Assembly: GCA_028095005.1 (NCBI GenBank)
Contig: CM051460.1
Span: forward strand, 76,277,676 to 76,341,675
Length of the DNA stretch: 64,000 nucleotides
From: Rhynchospora pubera
Lineage: Eukaryota; Streptophyta; Magnoliopsida; Poales; Cyperaceae
Direction of reading: 5' to 3'
Position numbers and translations under genes: made by a program
Shown here: piece by piece, positions 59,847 to 64,000 of the stretch
How positions within the stretch are numbered: position 1 is the first letter of the stretch
Layout of the letters: the number at the start of each line of letters is the position of its first letter
Notes under the pieces: model-generated
What the model saw: only the letters and a program-made list of their open reading frames with translations
Told to the model about the DNA's origin: nothing
Databases searched by the model: none

Positions 59847-62800
59847 AAGGTAATGAATGAATGATAAGAAGTATGTATTCACATCCGACAACGGACTTGG
59901 GGACAAGCTCCACATCCATTCCTAGATTTAGATCCAAATTAAGTTGCTTTAGGTTATTTATTTCATCAATTCCAAACAACTTAAAATTTTGTCTTTCAAA
60001 ATTATTTAATCTTTAATTATACAGAACAACTAAAGAAAAGGTCCGTAATGTAAATAATAGAACTTTTGCGTCTCGTTAGAAGAACCCTCCACTCTTCGTA
60101 CTCGCATTTAATTTATTAGATAAAAGAAGATGCCAAGGTGCACCGTTTTCTACTAGCCACATTTTTATGATGCATCCATGTGCACCTAAAGCCAAACCAA
60201 ATGTTTGTTGGGTGGCCGGTGCATCTCCACACATATACAATTTGCAGGAATTTTTCTGCGTTTGCCCGAAAACTATACGATATTTTAATTATTCAGTAAA
60301 ATTATAGCACAAAATGAAAATTGTAGGAAGCCGAAAATTTATTATGAGAAATGCAATGGTGCAAGATTTTATTCATTTTTTTTACAGTAACGAGAGCTTA
60401 TATACTCTTTATTAAGAGAAATATAATAGCAAAGTAACAGAAAAATAATATGAAAATATATAAAAGACACTATTTAATTTATATAAGGTATAAAGTTTTT
60501 AATTAGGTTTCCTTGAGTGTTTATCTTTAAAAAAAATTAACGTCATACAAATATCATAACTTGTTCAAATAAGATTTTGTGTTTTAATATATAGTAAGTA
60601 AAGATAGTGATCCAATTTCTCCAAGTACAGTTCTAATTTTTCAAATTCTTCAACAAGTACTCTTTCATAAAGAAACCCATTTCTCTTGCTAAAGAAACAT
60701 AAATACAATCTATGTGCTTCTTTCGAGAGGAAATCAGAATAAAGAAGAGAGCATACTTCATTTGATACGATTTGAAAAGAAAGTTATTTGGCATAATTTA
60801 TGTAGATTGAAATAAATAGACTGTACAATACTAAAAAATGAAAACGACCTACTTGCACCATCATAACTAATAACGACAACTATTTGAATTCCAACCATAC
60901 TAGCTAGATAGCTTTATTTCTTAATTCTTATTATGTCTAAATTTCATCTTCTTCTTTCATTTATCACCATTAGCATTCTATTTTGAAATTATTCAACTCC
61001 TAGTAGAGTGGCATGTAAGCAAACAAAATGAATACTAGAAATTATTTGAATTCCTTTGTCAGTTAGTTTTTCTATCAGAAAAATTATACTGATCAATAAG
61101 CTTTTCTTTGAATGTCCGGCAGTCGCATGTTGCCTGGCTATCTAAATAAAAAGTTCATTTTAAACATATATTGAAATAAATTTTGTTGAAATGATTGAAA
61201 TTTTTCAAGATTTTATTCTAATCAGAGGTTTAGCAAAAAAAAAAAAATTGTGACAGAAGTTTTCTCCTGATTAAAAGGAGAAAGATTGATAAACCAATTG
61301 AAGAGCATTTATGGTAATTTATAAATAATGATTCTCTAGATATTACACGCATTTTATTTACATTTCTGTTAACAAAAATGGAAAATAAAACAATTAAATT
61401 TTATTAAATTAAACGTAAACGAGACTTGAATTTGGAACTGTTCAAAGGTCAACTTAGTACTTTAATCATTGGACTATTAGACCTCATGCAAATTTGAAAG
61501 ATTAACAAGGTTATATTTAGAAATTTGCGCTTATAGTATTAAGTATACTCTGTTTATCCTAGTCTAGAGCGGTTCTTTCGCTCTCTCGCTGATTTGTAAT
61601 GTTGCTAATTTGGGGAGTGTATCATGACAACTATAACCCCACTAGTCGATCATGTTCTTAGGTTGTCCCGAACTTTTATGCTCCTCAACAGTATGCACAA
61701 AGGAATGCATCCAAATTTTACATTTCTTTACTATTTTTTCAAAAGAAGTTGCAAGTGCCAATTGCGTATTGATAAATTTTAATGGCAAAGAATCTTAGTA
61801 CATGAATTATACTATTTAGCTGTGCATACCTGTAATTTCAATCGAACAATAAAAAATTATGAAAACAATTTCATTTCCATCTTGAAAGTGTAAATGGAGA
61901 AATCATTTTCCATGGCAAAAAAATTACTTTAATTAAAAGAAATGATGATCATCATTATAATCTCATAACTCATAAGCCCTATGTGAACCTATTGCATGCT
62001 CATTATTCAATGTATTTGATTGATTTTCTCTCTTATTGTAATGCAAAAATTTTGAGTTTCACTTCAATTAAATTAATTTTTAAGTTGAACATAATTAGCT
62101 ACAATTGAATTTTTGTAATCAACTGGCACAAAACAAGACAGATATTAGTAATTGTGATGTTTCATCTAAGTTTTCTAAAATTGTGACTAGATTGTAAATA
62201 AAATTCGAAAAATCTAACAAATTAATTATAAAGCTAGGTTATTGAAGAAAATCAAAGAAATCAACAGGGATGGACTGATGGTATAGGAGGAAAAAAGATG
62301 ACTTGGTCATAGCTCACCATTTCATGGAGCCATGCCACTTTGACAATATCCAAGAAAGATATGCATCAAATAGCGCCGATCTAGTCTGATGTGACTGCAT
62401 CTTTGTTTTCTTTAAGTAGAGTATATGATGTGACCCCTTCATTTGTGTGAACCGTACAAATAAATATGCCTAGTATCCCTTGGTTCGGTGGCTCATGTCT
62501 CCATGCTAAGCAACAAGTGAACCTGAGCCTGAGTCGTAGTAGGGCTTTAGAGGTCTCCTTCGGCAATAACAGACATGACAGCAACAAATGTATTATTTCA
62601 TTTTTTTTTTAAATAAATAAATTAATAGTACGGATTCTGAATCTGGATTCTACAGCTAGTTAACTAGTTAAACTTTTCTTATATATCGATCATAAAAAAG
62701 TTCACATCCATCCATAAAAAGTAGTATGGCATGCAAATTGTCCGTTGGGAATTTCTCACAAAAAGCTCAAACAATGTCTTATAAAATCATATCATTTGTT

Positions 62801-63007
62801 TGTATTTGATCCAAACTAAACAGTCCAAATATCATACCATATTAGTATGCCATTGCAACTATGGAAAGCAAATTCAGACTCATCTTTCAAGTCCCAAATA
62901 GTGCTTAATTATATATATGATGGAGGGAAAAAAATTAGCAAGGAAAAAGGTTTGTGCATGCATTTTAATCAAGGTCCATGACAAGACCAAACATGCAAAC
63001 ATCAACA
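59847..63007. other. AT-rich intergenic region
   Basis: No supported gene. The minus-strand frame 62381-62587 (68 codons) lacks any recognisable domain. Confidence 0.45.
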
Positions 63008-63450
63008 CTGTATGATGCAATATGGTCCCTGCGCACACTTTACAAAAATTATCATAAAATTTTATCCGACCGTCGGATCGGACTCAAATTTTATTAGGAG
63101 ATTCGTGACTCAGAGGCCGAAAAGAAATGTAGCTACTCTGCATTTGGCCAAACCGTCAGCCCGGATTTGCGATTTGAACCTTCCTAGATTGACTTTTGGA
63201 CCTTCTTTATAATTTTGGCAATTTTAAGGTTGTTTAGGTAATTTTTATTTCTAGGGTTTTCTGTATTGTCTATTTAAGATAACCGTCATGGCTTATGACA
63301 GTTTGGTAATGTTTTTTTTTTTTTGAGAATTACAAATTTATAAAATTCTGAATCTGTGTGATTTCAGAGCCAAATCTCTCTGTTTTCGTATTTTCCATCA
63401 ATCTTTCTCTATAGTTCGTGCATCACTGTATTGTTCCTTAAATAAAGACA
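63008..63450 (+). repeat. LTR-like repeat (possible solo LTR)
   Basis: Starts TGTATGATGCAATATGG. Contains a TATA-like GTCTATTTAAGAT at about 63268-63280, then GAGAATTACAAATT and a TCAGAGCCAAATCTCTCTG block followed by CTTTCTCTATAGTTCGTGC, the general layout of a plant retrotransposon LTR. Borders and target duplication could not be fixed, so this is tentative. Confidence 0.35.
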
Positions 63451-64000
63451 CATAGATTGAGATATTATTAATCATCTTGTCATCAGTACCGGTAGAAATT
63501 TTTCTATGAAATCACTGTTGATTAGCCACAAGTATAGCTATATTTCTAACATCACTCAGGCCTTACAATGCAATAAAACATGCTTGGACAAATCCTCGGA
63601 CCCACTTTTCAATTTTTCTTGTTTTTGTCTTAGAATGAAAGGGAAGATCATAAACGAAGGGAACACAAAAGCGATGATAACTAAAAAGGAATATATAATT
63701 TTATCTCATGCCCAAATACATACAGGCGATGTCACTTCGTCTTTTAAATCTTTAGACGGTTTGGACAAAAACTAATCAATTCTCAAACAGAGGGTTCAAT
63801 TTTCCTTTTCAATTGGAAATCATGTCTGGCATCACTCGGTCTAAAGATGTGGGTCCGAACCTAATGCACGTAAGTGATTTAAAAATTTTAATTTTCATCT
63901 CATGCTTTATTTAATGCTTCAAAAAGTTAATTTCTTTAAAGGATGAACAATGGAGTCAAATCATACTTGGAAACTATCAATATGAACGGCACCTAACACA
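63451..64000. other. Right edge of the window, no gene supported
   Basis: A plus frame of 89 codons at 63506-63775 shows no recognisable motif and sits in AT-rich DNA. It could be a fragment of an element or exon continuing beyond the window, but nothing supports this directly. Confidence 0.35.

Noticed and set aside
62381..62587. 68-codon minus-strand frame
   Set aside because: No domain recognised and isolated in AT-rich DNA. Could be a retroelement fragment but nothing proves it.

Overview
This window is nuclear DNA of a flowering plant, most likely a eudicot. The evidence is four spliced plant-type genes (a cycling DOF factor, two copies of a monosaccharide/H+ symporter, a WOX11/12-type homeobox gene), GT-AG introns, AT-rich intergenic DNA and a dense set of plant transposons. 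I could not identify the species.

Layout. 1-2.6 kb: a CDF-type Dof transcription factor gene (+). 5.8-12.4 kb: the first copy of a segment carrying an STP-type sugar transporter gene (+), with a 2.1-kb long-TIR element inserted downstream of the gene. 12.4-29.8 kb: a satellite array with a monomer of about 172 bp, interrupted by a 7.2-kb TIR element (13551-20717) and by about 350 bp of unrelated DNA. 29.8-35.9 kb: a repeat patchwork (an inverted pair of 0.5-kb repeats, two hAT-type elements with 8-bp target duplications, a fold-back element with a nested SINE). 35.9-40.6 kb: the second copy of the transporter segment. The two coding sequences appear identical, but each segment has its own private insertion. 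41.6-43.2 kb: a WOX11/12-like gene (-). 44.9-55.9 kb: an 11-kb Ty3/Gypsy element (Tat-like) with 582-bp LTRs and a GGTAG target duplication. Its gag-protease-RT reads on the minus strand, its integrase is missing, and it carries a spliced antisense gene on the plus strand. 55.9-64 kb: AT-rich DNA with a MITE, a two-copy tandem repeat and an LTR-like repeat, but no gene that I can support.

The most unusual object is the 7.2-kb element in the satellite. It has 9-bp target duplications (TTTAAAGTC), TIRs of about 290 bp that contain long, partly perfect hairpins, and two convergent genes: a zinc-finger/coiled-coil gene (+) and a ten-exon plant-mobile-domain (PMD) gene (-). I see no transposase. 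The PMD gene keeps all its splice sites but carries four in-frame TAG codons, each explicable by one C-to-T type transition. The smaller element at 9851-11992 has the same plan (CCGAAA ends, 9-bp duplication, AT-rich tip, then a palindrome cluster) with different palindromes. The near-identical transporter segments supply an empty site for this element and, reciprocally, for a Tourist-like MITE. That gives a relative order: segment duplication first, then both insertions.
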